A stretch of DNA of 7,870 nt from Peptostreptococcaceae bacterium (GTDB lineage: Bacteria > Bacillota_A > Clostridia > Peptostreptococcales > Acidaminobacteraceae): NCBI GenBank assembly GCA_013619035.1, contig JABXKX010000406.1:1-7870 (forward strand), given 5' to 3'. Made by a program: the position numbers and the translations under genes. The notes beneath the pieces are model-generated. The model did not search any database. It was not told the origin of the DNA and was given only the letters and a program-made list of their open reading frames with translations. Positions 1 to 6,013 of this stretch are shown here, piece after piece (the first letter of the stretch is position 1; every line of letters starts with the position of its first letter).

Positions 1-89
1 CAACCAATTATAAGTAGGATACCAAATACTAAATTAAAGACACCAGTCTTTCTGATACTCTTGTATGTTTTTTCATTGATTCGATTCAT
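1..89 (-). CDS. N-terminus of a small putative membrane protein (partial)
   Basis: The gene is cut by the left edge, leaving 29 codons that begin MNRINEKTYKSIRKTG. A basic N-terminal stretch is followed from about residue 17 by a hydrophobic run (VFNLVFGILLIIG), which looks like the start of a first transmembrane helix with the basic end in the cytoplasm. The start at 89 is chosen because AAAGGAG lies about 5 nt upstream of that ATG. The frame stays open for 13 more codons to an upstream ATG, but that one has no ribosome binding site. The basic Lys-Ser-Ile-Arg-Lys-Thr-Gly segment before a helix resembles short uncharacterised membrane proteins I recall from Clostridia, but this is memory only and no function can be given. 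A separate promoter at 142-170 and the hut terminator at 259-288 indicate that it is transcribed independently of the hut operon. Confidence 0.6.
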   Translation of the reverse strand, partial: MNRINEKTYKSIRKTGVFNLVFGILLIIG

Positions 90-141
90 AGCCACTCCTT
101 TTATCACTTCAATCATTGTTTCTTTCATCTAGATTAATTAT

Positions 142-170
142 CTCATAGAAAGAGAAATCTTTATAGTCAA
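142..170 (-). promoter_or_regulatory. Sigma-A type promoter for the left-edge gene
   Basis: Read on the minus strand, TTGACT (170-165) is separated by exactly 17 nt from TATGAG (147-142). That is 5/6 and 4/6 matches to the -35 and -10 consensus with ideal spacing. Transcription would start near 135, giving a leader of about 45 nt before the ATG at 89. A perfect inverted repeat lies three bases upstream of the -35 box, where a regulator could act. Confidence 0.5.
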
Positions 171-173
171 GAT

Positions 174-198
174 ATAATGTTTTACTTCAAAACATTAT
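174..198. repeat. Perfect 10-bp inverted repeat upstream of a promoter
   Basis: The arms ATAATGTTTT (174-183) and AAAACATTAT (189-198) are perfect reverse complements around a 5-nt centre, ACTTC. The repeat sits 3 bp from the -35 box of the leftward promoter at 142-170. No T-run follows in either direction, so it does not look like a terminator. An operator for a dimeric regulator is the simplest reading. It does not clearly match the Fur, PerR, FNR or CodY boxes I know. Confidence 0.5.
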
Positions 199-258
199 TG
201 AATAATTTCAGTTATGCCATCCTATATATTTTTACTACATAAGCTTAAATTTGTTTAC

Positions 259-288
259 AAAAAAAGAATCCGTTTTTATACGGACTCT
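259..288 (-). terminator. Rho-independent terminator of the hut operon
   Basis: On the minus strand AGAGTCCGT (288-280) pairs with ACGGATTCT (273-265) across a 6-nt loop, with one G-U wobble, and is followed by seven T residues (265-259). The hairpin begins 12 nt past the fchA stop codon, so it ends the leftward hutU-ftcD-hutI-fchA transcript. The G-U pair becomes A-C on the other strand and no good T-run follows there, so it acts leftward only. Confidence 0.88.
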
Positions 289-300
289 TTATCGTATTGA

Positions 301-918
301 TTATAGTTTTACAGCAGCTAATATTTCAGTTTCAAACTTAATTGCAGCGGCTTCTAATGCCTTCACTTCTTCAGTCATATCAGCAACAAACTTCTCATCT
401 TTGATTGACCCTAAGTTAATCTTAACATTCATAAGTGCTGATAATACAGCTGTTCTTGCCATCATTGCAGATACAGCACCATCAGTTACTGCATTTGTAT
501 TACCTTTTTCAACTACTACCTTTGAATACTCCATGATTGAGTAAGCAATTTTTGCTGTTTGAAGTGGTACAGATGCAGCATACTTTGTACCTTCTTGAAT
601 AGCGTTCGTTCTAGTAGCTTTTTCTTCATCTGTTACTTTTGGAAGTTTAAAAGCTTTCATAACTTCATCAAATGAAGAAGCATCTTTATCAATTAATTCT
701 ACAAGTTCTTGTCTCTTCACTTCTAGTGCTTCAACAATACCCTTCATTTCAGATTCTACTTCTACGTATTTTTTCTTGCCAATTGTAAGGTTAGCTACCA
801 TCTCAGCAAGCGCTGCTGCTAATGCGCCTGAAAGTGCTGCAATACTACCACCACCTGGTACAGGTTCATTTGAAGCAGTTGTTGCAACAAAATCTACTAT
901 ATTCTTATTTACTAACAT
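301..918 (-). CDS. fchA: Formimidoyltetrahydrofolate cyclodeaminase (FchA)
   Basis: This 205-residue protein converts 5-formimino-THF to 5,10-methenyl-THF plus ammonia, the last step of folate-linked histidine breakdown, in the cytoplasm. Recognition rests on the N-terminal PVPGGGSIAAL segment (residues 19-29), the signature of the FTCD_C/cyclodeaminase family, followed by an Ala/Leu-rich helix and an otherwise helical, Ala-rich protein of the usual stand-alone length (about 205-210). In vertebrates the same domain is fused behind the formiminotransferase domain; here the two are separate genes with hutI between them. The ATG has a strong AGGAGG about 5 nt upstream and lies 8 nt after the hutI stop, so it is the last gene of the operon, followed directly by the terminator at 259-288. 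The methenyl-THF product would feed one-carbon metabolism and, through formyl-THF synthetase (not in the window), could yield ATP. Confidence 0.93.
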   Translation of the reverse strand: MLVNKNIVDFVATTASNEPVPGGGSIAALSGALAAALAEMVANLTIGKKKYVEVESEMKGIVEALEVKRQELVELIDKDASSFDEVMKAFKLPKVTDEEKATRTNAIQEGTKYAASVPLQTAKIAYSIMEYSKVVVEKGNTNAVTDGAVSAMMARTAVLSALMNVKINLGSIKDEKFVADMTEEVKALEAAAIKFETEILAAVKL

Positions 919-926
919 ATGTCCTC

Positions 927-2177
927 CTATTTAACAAATGCTACTTCTCCATTTTTTATAACCACTTCTACAGTACTCACCCCAATATGATATGGTAAGA
1001 ACTTATATGATGGGAATTCATGAATTACAATATCTGCTTTTTTACCAACATCTAAAGAGCCGACTGTATCCGCTCTACCAACAGCAGCTGCACCATTGAT
1101 TGTAAGTGCTGAAATTGTTTCTTCTGTTGTTAGACCCATATATAGAGTTGATAACGCTATTGCTAGTGGAATCGACTCCGTATGACAGCTTCCAGGGTTA
1201 AAGTCTGTTGCAACTGCTACAGCACACCCTGAATCCACCATAAATCTAGCACGAGCATAATGCTCTTTTAAAGAAAATGCTGTACATGGTAAACATGTTG
1301 CTATCACACCAGCTTCAGCCATTGCTTTAATACCTTCATCTGATGCTTGTAATAAATGATCTGCAGAAGTTGCTTTTATTTCAGCAGCCAGCTCCGCACC
1401 ACCTAATTGAACAATTTCATCTGCATGTATTTTTGATTTTAAACCCATCTTCTGAGCGGTTAATAATAATTTTCTTGATTCTTCTACTGAAAACACCTTA
1501 TCTTCACAGAAGATATCGCAGTATTCTGCCAAGTTATTTTCTGCAACAATTGGTAGTACTTCATCAATTAAATAATCAATAAACTCATGTCCACGCCCCT
1601 TATACTCTTTAGGGACTGAATGCGCCCCTAAGAACGTCTTTACAACATCTAGCGGATGTGAGTCATCACATTGCTTCAAAGCTTCTAGCTGCTTTAATTC
1701 TGTCTCTTTATAAAGACCATATCCAGACTTACCTTCTACAGTTGTTACACCAAAAGAAAGCATGCTGTCTAATCTTTTAAGACCTAATTCAACCAGTTCA
1801 TCAAGAGATGCTTCATCAGTTCCTTTAACAGAGTTGATGATACCACCACCTTTATTCATGATTTCAACATAAGAAAGACCTCTAAGTCTCCAATCATACT
1901 CATCAGCTCTATAACCTCCGAATATGAAATGTGTATGAGAATCAACAAAACCAGGTAAAACAGCTTTTTCTGTCGCATCGATTACTGCATAATCATCTTG
2001 ATTAATCTGTGATAATACATCTTCAGTAGTACCGACATGTGTAATAATACCATCTTCCATAGCTATAGCACCATTAGAGATGATACCTAAATCATTCATT
2101 GCTTCAGGACCAAACTTCGCTTCATGACCTGAGCATGTTACTAGTTCATTAGCATTAACAATTAATATTTTATTCAT
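927..2177 (-). CDS. hutI: Imidazolonepropionase (HutI)
   Basis: This 416-residue cytoplasmic metal hydrolase of the amidohydrolase superfamily opens 4-imidazolone-5-propionate to N-formimino-L-glutamate, step three of histidine degradation. A short N-terminal beta domain leads into the metal site at GFVDSHTHFIFGG, with H81 and H83. Further family landmarks are R90, Y153 in SGYGL, H186 in LGAHSVP, H251 and E254 in KIHADE, and D325 in ATDFNPGS. By comparison with the Bacillus enzyme, H81, H83, H251 and D325 would hold the metal (Fe or Zn). All expected residues and full length are present, so it should be active. The start codon lies only 3 nt beyond the ftcD stop, and its GGAG ribosome binding site overlaps the last ftcD codons (Met-Glu-stop), so translation of the two is probably coupled. 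Confidence 0.96.
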   Translation of the reverse strand: MNKILIVNANELVTCSGHEAKFGPEAMNDLGIISNGAIAMEDGIITHVGTTEDVLSQINQDDYAVIDATEKAVLPGFVDSHTHFIFGGYRADEYDWRLRGLSYVEIMNKGGGIINSVKGTDEASLDELVELGLKRLDSMLSFGVTTVEGKSGYGLYKETELKQLEALKQCDDSHPLDVVKTFLGAHSVPKEYKGRGHEFIDYLIDEVLPIVAENNLAEYCDIFCEDKVFSVEESRKLLLTAQKMGLKSKIHADEIVQLGGAELAAEIKATSADHLLQASDEGIKAMAEAGVIATCLPCTAFSLKEHYARARFMVDSGCAVAVATDFNPGSCHTESIPLAIALSTLYMGLTTEETISALTINGAAAVGRADTVGSLDVGKKADIVIHEFPSYKFLPYHIGVSTVEVVIKNGEVAFVK

Positions 2178-2180
2178 GAG

Positions 2181-3086
2181 TTACTCCATTAAGCTGGTTT
2201 CTAATACTTTATCCATATCAAAACCATATAATCCTAGGTAGTATGCCGCAGCATCAATAAGTGCTTCCATTGGTACCAAACCAACAATTTCACTACCAGT
2301 AACGTTTACGCCGTATCTTCTTGCTTCCATTTTAACTGCTTCAAAAGCTCTGTACATAGAAGTTTTTGTGTAATCTGTAAGGTTCATTGTTACTTGACAT
2401 ATACCTCTTTCTGGAATCTCAACTCCACCAGCTTTAATAAATCTATAACCACCACCTGAGTGACGAATTGTTTTAGCAATTTTATTTGCAATATCTACAT
2501 CTGTTGTGTCTAAATCAATGTTGTAAGCTACCAATGGTTTTCTAGCAGCAACAGCTGTAACACCAGCAGTCGGGTGAATCTCTGCTTTACCAAAATCAGG
2601 TGCCCATTTAGGATCTTTTAACTTCTCAGGCATGCCTTCGAACTGACCTTTTCTTACTTTTGCAAGGTTTTTTCTATCTGCTTTAGTCGCAGCATCTTCA
2701 TATAAGAATACTGGAATATCATAAGCTTCGTTGATTGCTTTTCCCATTTCAGTTGCTAATTCAACCGCTTCATCCATAGTAACATTTCTAATCGGAATAA
2801 ACGGTACAACATCAGTTGCGCCCATTCTTGAATGTTGACCTTCATGCTTAGTCATATCAATTAAATCTCTAGCAACACCAATAGCTTCTAAAACTGCATT
2901 TTTAACGGCCTGAGGCTCTCCAATTACTGTTACAACCATTCTGTTGTAGTCTTTATCAGGCTCATAGCTTAAAAGGTTTACACCCTCTTTTCCTCTTAAA
3001 GGTGCTACAATTTTTTCTACAACGTCTAAATCTCTACCTTCACTAAAGTTAGGTACACATTGAACAATCTTTCTTTTCTGAGACAT
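2181..3086 (-). CDS. ftcD: Glutamate formimidoyltransferase (FtcD, single-domain)
   Basis: This 301-residue enzyme moves the formimino group from formiminoglutamate to tetrahydrofolate, releasing L-glutamate. It starts with the family hallmark VPNFSEGRD (residues 11-19) and has EGQHSRMGATDVVPFIP at 82-98, where H85 matches the catalytic histidine of the vertebrate transferase domain. Its length corresponds to the transferase half of vertebrate FTCD; the cyclodeaminase half is encoded separately by fchA two genes on. The start is well supported by GGAGG about 6 nt upstream. The gene follows hutU after a spacer carrying a strong hairpin, and its stop is 3 nt before hutI. Choice of this enzyme, with no HutG formimidoylglutamase in the window, shows the one-carbon unit is kept on folate rather than lost as formamide. 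Confidence 0.95.
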   Translation of the reverse strand: MSQKRKIVQCVPNFSEGRDLDVVEKIVAPLRGKEGVNLLSYEPDKDYNRMVVTVIGEPQAVKNAVLEAIGVARDLIDMTKHEGQHSRMGATDVVPFIPIRNVTMDEAVELATEMGKAINEAYDIPVFLYEDAATKADRKNLAKVRKGQFEGMPEKLKDPKWAPDFGKAEIHPTAGVTAVAARKPLVAYNIDLDTTDVDIANKIAKTIRHSGGGYRFIKAGGVEIPERGICQVTMNLTDYTKTSMYRAFEAVKMEARRYGVNVTGSEIVGLVPMEALIDAAAYYLGLYGFDMDKVLETSLME

Positions 3087-3120
3087 AATGATCCTCCATT
3101 AATTAAAAGTTTATATGAGA

Positions 3121-3146
3121 ATATCCTGAACTTACGTTCAGGATAT
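3121..3146 (-). promoter_or_regulatory. Intercistronic hairpin with GNRA loop between hutU and ftcD
   Basis: The arms ATATCCTGAAC and GTTCAGGATAT form a perfect 11-bp stem. In the leftward mRNA the four-base loop reads GUAA closed by C-G, a stable GNRA tetraloop; on the other strand the loop would be UUAC, so the structure favours the hut transcript. It begins 4 nt after tandem hutU stop codons (3156-3151). The bases that follow are not a proper U-run, so it is at most a leaky terminator. Protection of the hutU 3' end, an RNA cleavage boundary, or partial attenuation would all fit. Confidence 0.65.
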
Positions 3147-3153
3147 ACATTTA

Positions 3154-5178
3154 TTATTTTTTATACGTCTTTGAAACTAAGTTCTTAACCAAATCTGCAT
3201 CCGCTACAAATGGAATTGTGATATGATCTTCTGTACGAATTTTATTGTATTCTGCAGAAGTCGTTATAGCATTTTCATTTCTAGCCCATGCTCTTCTTGC
3301 AACACCAACCATAGTATCCCATGGAATTGAACGCATTAAAATATCATCCACTCTAGAAGAACCATCTAATACCATACCAAATCCACCATTGATTGATTTA
3401 CCAATACCAACACCACCACCATTGTGAAGTGCTACCATAGTCATACCTCTAGCAGTATTACCAGCGAAACATTGTGTTGCCATTTCAGCCATAACATTAG
3501 AACCATCTTTGATATTTGATGTTTCTCTAAATGGTGAATCAGTTCCACCTGTATCATGGTGATCTCTACCCAACATAATCGGTCCAATTTCACCTTTTCT
3601 AACCATGTCATTAAACTTAAGCGCAATATCTCTTCTACCAAGTGCATCTTGATATAAGATTCTCGCTTGTGTACCAACAACTAATTCATTTTTTTCTGCA
3701 TCTCTTACCCATACATAGTTGTCTCTATCTTGACCTCTTCTGTTAGGATCAATAACACTCATAGCTGCATGGTCAGTTTTTCTTAAATCTTCAGGGTCTC
3801 CCGTTAAACAAACCCATCTGAACGGTCCATAACCATAATCGAATAACATAGGACCCATAATATCTTCTACATATGAAGGCCAAATGAAACCATCTGTCTC
3901 ATCCACACCATTTTTACAGATTTCCTCAACACCAGCATCATAAATAGCCTTCATGAAACTGTTACCATAATCAAAGAAGTATGATCCATTAGCTACTAAT
4001 TTCTTAATAATATCATAATGTTTAACCAAAGATGCATCTACTAATTTTCTAAATGCATTTTTATCTGTACCTAAAAGTTCAGTTCTTTCATCAAACGTTA
4101 ATCCTTGTGGACAGTATCCACCTGAATATGGTGCATGACATGATGTTTGATCTGATAATAAGTGAATTGTAACATTATGCTCTACTGCATATTCTAAAAG
4201 ATCTACTACATTACCATGGAATCCAATGGCACGACCTTCTTTTTTATCCATATATTCTTGTGCTGATGCAAATACTTTAGCAGGATCATCTGAATACTCA
4301 TCAACCCAACCTTGTTCGTATCGTGTCATCACTCTAGAGTGATCCACTTCTGCTATGATACCAACACCATTAGCAATCTTAACCGCTTTACCTTGAGCAC
4401 CTGACATACCACCTAAACCAGATGTTACATATAATAAACCACCTAAGTCGCCATCTTCAGGCACATTGTATTTGAGTCTACCAGCATTCATAACCGTATT
4501 AAACGTACCGTGTACAATACCTTGAGGTCCTATATACATAAAACCACCAGCTGTCATCTGACCATAATTTGCAACACCAAGTGCAGCAGCTTTATGCCAA
4601 GCTTCAGGATTATCATACATACCAATCATTAAGGCATTTGTCATAATCGCTCTAGGCGCTTCAGGATGTGAAACAAACAATCCAAGAGGATGACCCGACA
4701 TAATTGAAAGTGTTTGGTTTTCAGTCATAACTTCTAGATACTTAACAATCAATCTATATTGCATCCAGTTTTGACATACCTGTCCTGTCTCTCCATATGT
4801 TACTAATTCATAAGGATATAATGCAATATCAAAGTCTAAGTTATTATCAATCATAACTTGAATAGCTCTCGCAGCTATACAAACACCTTTGTATTCATCA
4901 ATTGATTTACCTTTGATATTACCTACTGGTCTAAATCTATAACCATAGATTCTACCGTGAGTATAAAGTTCATCTAAAAATTCTGGTGCTAATACTTCAT
5001 GGAACTCCTCATCTACATATCTAAGTGCATTTTTAAGAGCCAATTCTGTCTGTTCTTGAGTTAAAGTAAACTCTCTCATAGGTGCTCTACGAATTCCTTC
5101 TACAAATTCCGGATATTCTGGTAAAGTCTTATCCAATTTAATTGTCATTGCTTCACCAATATTTAAATTATTAATCAT
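3154..5178 (-). CDS. hutU: Urocanate hydratase (HutU), long vertebrate-like form
   Basis: This 674-residue NAD-dependent cytoplasmic enzyme hydrates urocanate to 4-imidazolone-5-propionate, the second step of histidine breakdown. Landmarks are YGQMTAGGFMYIGPQGIVHGT (205-225, split here as 205-213 and 214-225), the NAD-binding-like GLGGMSGAQ (254-262), SDQTSCH (342-348), GPFRWVCLTGDPED (451-464), GRDHHDTGGTDSPFRETSNI (537-556) and HNGGGVG (585-591). At about 675 residues it belongs to the long subfamily shared with vertebrate UROC1, not the roughly 555-residue Pseudomonas/Bacillus form. Where that short form has its active-site Cys in ARICW, this protein reads ARILY (505-509). The first ATG has AAAGGGG about 6 nt upstream. 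An in-frame ATG at 5148 (residue 11) with a weaker GGTGA is possible, and family alignments I recall begin nearer it. It is first in the operon and ends in tandem TAA codons. Confidence 0.95.
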   Translation of the reverse strand: MINNLNIGEAMTIKLDKTLPEYPEFVEGIRRAPMREFTLTQEQTELALKNALRYVDEEFHEVLAPEFLDELYTHGRIYGYRFRPVGNIKGKSIDEYKGVCIAARAIQVMIDNNLDFDIALYPYELVTYGETGQVCQNWMQYRLIVKYLEVMTENQTLSIMSGHPLGLFVSHPEAPRAIMTNALMIGMYDNPEAWHKAAALGVANYGQMTAGGFMYIGPQGIVHGTFNTVMNAGRLKYNVPEDGDLGGLLYVTSGLGGMSGAQGKAVKIANGVGIIAEVDHSRVMTRYEQGWVDEYSDDPAKVFASAQEYMDKKEGRAIGFHGNVVDLLEYAVEHNVTIHLLSDQTSCHAPYSGGYCPQGLTFDERTELLGTDKNAFRKLVDASLVKHYDIIKKLVANGSYFFDYGNSFMKAIYDAGVEEICKNGVDETDGFIWPSYVEDIMGPMLFDYGYGPFRWVCLTGDPEDLRKTDHAAMSVIDPNRRGQDRDNYVWVRDAEKNELVVGTQARILYQDALGRRDIALKFNDMVRKGEIGPIMLGRDHHDTGGTDSPFRETSNIKDGSNVMAEMATQCFAGNTARGMTMVALHNGGGVGIGKSINGGFGMVLDGSSRVDDILMRSIPWDTMVGVARRAWARNENAITTSAEYNKIRTEDHITIPFVADADLVKNLVSKTYKK

Positions 5179-5235
5179 CCTTTTCCCCTTTCATTATTTA
5201 ACTATCTCAAGTCTACCTTTACTTCGTCGCTAAAA

Positions 5236-5266
5236 CGTCAAATTAAACTTTTTCTAATTTTTGACG
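5236..5266. repeat. Inverted repeat in the hutU / 5335-gene divergent spacer
   Basis: CGTCAAA (5236-5242) and TTTGACG (5260-5266) are perfect 7-bp inverted arms 17 nt apart. Each arm also spells the -35-like hexamer TTGACG for the transcript moving away from the centre, giving a back-to-back arrangement in the 156-nt spacer between divergent genes. I found no convincing -10 box at proper spacing for hutU (best TAGACT, 20 nt away), so an operator role is as likely as a pair of promoters. No clear cre or CodY box was seen in 5179-5334. Confidence 0.35.
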
Positions 5267-5270
5267 ATAG
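5244..5270 (+). promoter_or_regulatory. Candidate sigma-D (flagellar sigma-28) promoter
   Basis: TAAA (5244-5247) is followed after exactly 15 nt by GACGATAG (5263-5270). This matches the sigma-D/sigma-28 pattern TAAA-N15-GCCGATAT at all four -35 bases and six of eight -10 bases, including the CGATA core. Transcription would start near 5277, about 58 nt before the ATG at 5335. A sigma-A alternative exists with TTGACG at 5261-5266, but its best -10 (TATATA at 5286-5291) is 19 nt away. Confidence 0.4.
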
Positions 5271-5334
5271 TAATAGTATAGATTGTATATATCCATTCTT
5301 ATAGGGTATACACACTACACAAGGAGGTTTTATT

Positions 5335-5907
5335 ATGAGAATTGTTGACACAACTAAAATTGAAGCTTATAAAAGTCAAGTAAAGGTACAAGTTAAAAAA
5401 GATGGCTCATCTAAAATCCAAGTAAAAGAACAGACAAAATACGAAAAAGTGAAAGTCGAAAATCCTGTTGCTGTATATAATAAAAACAAACATATCGAAC
5501 AAACTGATCAAGTAGATATCTCATTATTAATAGAAGAAACCAATCAAGCTAAAGAACATTTGAGACAAATCGTAGAAGATTTACTTAAGAGACAAGGCAT
5601 TGAAATCAATCTTCTAAAAGATTTGAAACCAGAAGATATTAAAGTAGATCAACAGGCTAGAGACGAAGCAAAACTAATGATTGAAGACGGTGGTCCACTG
5701 AGTCCTGAAGCAGTAAGTGATAGAATCGTAGATTTTGCAAAGAGTATTTCAGGTGGTGATAAAGAAAAATTATCACTATTAAGAGACGCCATTGAAGAAG
5801 GTTTTGAACAAGCAAAAGAATTTATGGGTGGCGAATTACCTGAAATTTCATCACAAACATATGATTTAATCCAAGAAAAATTAGATGCATGGGAATCTGA
5901 GCAGTAG
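5335..5907 (+). CDS. Uncharacterised 190-residue soluble protein, possibly motility-linked
   Basis: I cannot assign a function. The protein has no signal peptide, membrane helix or cysteine, so it is probably cytoplasmic. Residues 1-45 are Lys/Val-rich with alternating polar and nonpolar positions (beta-like); about 60-87 is a charged amphipathic helix suited to coiled-coil contacts; about 106-187 is a helical C-terminal domain (ARDEAKLMI, then DRIVDFAKSISGGD, FMGGELPEIS, LDAW). This C-terminal pattern resembles uncharacterised proteins I recall near flagellar genes of Clostridia and spirochaetes, sometimes mislabelled hydrogenase-4 component G; that is memory, not a search. The start is secured by AAGGAGGT about 6 nt upstream. 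It stands alone: divergent from hutU, ended by its own terminator, and preceded by a sigma-D-like promoter, which would agree with a motility role. Confidence 0.75.
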   Translation: MRIVDTTKIEAYKSQVKVQVKKDGSSKIQVKEQTKYEKVKVENPVAVYNKNKHIEQTDQVDISLLIEETNQAKEHLRQIVEDLLKRQGIEINLLKDLKPEDIKVDQQARDEAKLMIEDGGPLSPEAVSDRIVDFAKSISGGDKEKLSLLRDAIEEGFEQAKEFMGGELPEISSQTYDLIQEKLDAWESEQ

Positions 5908-5926
5908 AAATTACTGCTTTTTTTTT
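5900..5926 (+). terminator. Rho-independent terminator embedding the stop codon
   Basis: AGCAGTA (5900-5906) pairs perfectly with TACTGCT (5912-5918) across the 5-nt loop GAAAT and is followed by nine T residues (5918-5926). The TAG stop codon (5905-5907) of the upstream gene lies within the stem and loop, so the hairpin overlaps the last two sense codons. Confidence 0.9.
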
Positions 5927-5935
5927 ACGGCTTAG

Positions 5936-5963
5936 TTCAATTATTAAGATTTTTGGGTATAAT
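5936..5963 (+). promoter_or_regulatory. Promoter of the MgtC-like operon
   Basis: A perfect TATAAT (5958-5963) lies just after the upstream terminator, with a weak -35 TTCAAT (5936-5941) at 16 nt. Transcription would begin near 5970, so the Shine-Dalgarno at 5978 comes only about 8 nt into the mRNA. This leaves no room for a long upstream riboswitch. Confidence 0.6.
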
Positions 5964-5977
5964 AGTACTATCAATAG

Positions 5978-6013
5978 AAAGGAGTGTATGAATACTCATA
6001 CAACAATATTATG
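5978..6013 (+). promoter_or_regulatory. Hairpin-bridged ribosome binding site / mini-ORF leader of the MgtC-like gene
   Basis: A strong AAAGGAG (5978-5984) lies 26 nt before the best start codon, ATG 6011. Directly after it TGTATGA (5985-5991) and TCATACA (5996-6002) form a perfect 7-bp stem with a 4-nt loop. With that stem folded, the effective gap to ATG 6011 shrinks to 8 nt, an ideal distance. The same segment contains an ATG at 5988, only 3 nt after the Shine-Dalgarno, opening an 8-codon ORF (MNTHTTIL) whose TGA (6012-6014) overlaps the ATG at 6011. Either bridging or coupled reinitiation could start the gene. Confidence 0.5.

Noticed and set aside
173..178. TATAAT on the plus strand as a rightward promoter
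   Set aside because: No -35 at proper distance and no rightward gene follows; it is part of the palindrome sequence.
251..544. Rightward 97-codon reading frame over the terminator and 3' part of fchA
   Set aside because: It is antisense to a well-supported gene, begins inside the terminator hairpin region, and has no ribosome binding site.
3103..3150. 15-codon leftward ORF (MYILNVSSGYSHINF) across the hutU-ftcD hairpin
   Set aside because: No Shine-Dalgarno precedes it; it simply reads through the hairpin stem.
5179..5334. CcpA (cre) or CodY site controlling hutU
   Set aside because: No stretch matches either consensus closely enough to report.
5962..5971. 10-bp palindrome ATAGTACTAT overlapping the MgtC promoter
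   Set aside because: Several such short palindromes are expected by chance in AT-rich DNA of this length; no second support.
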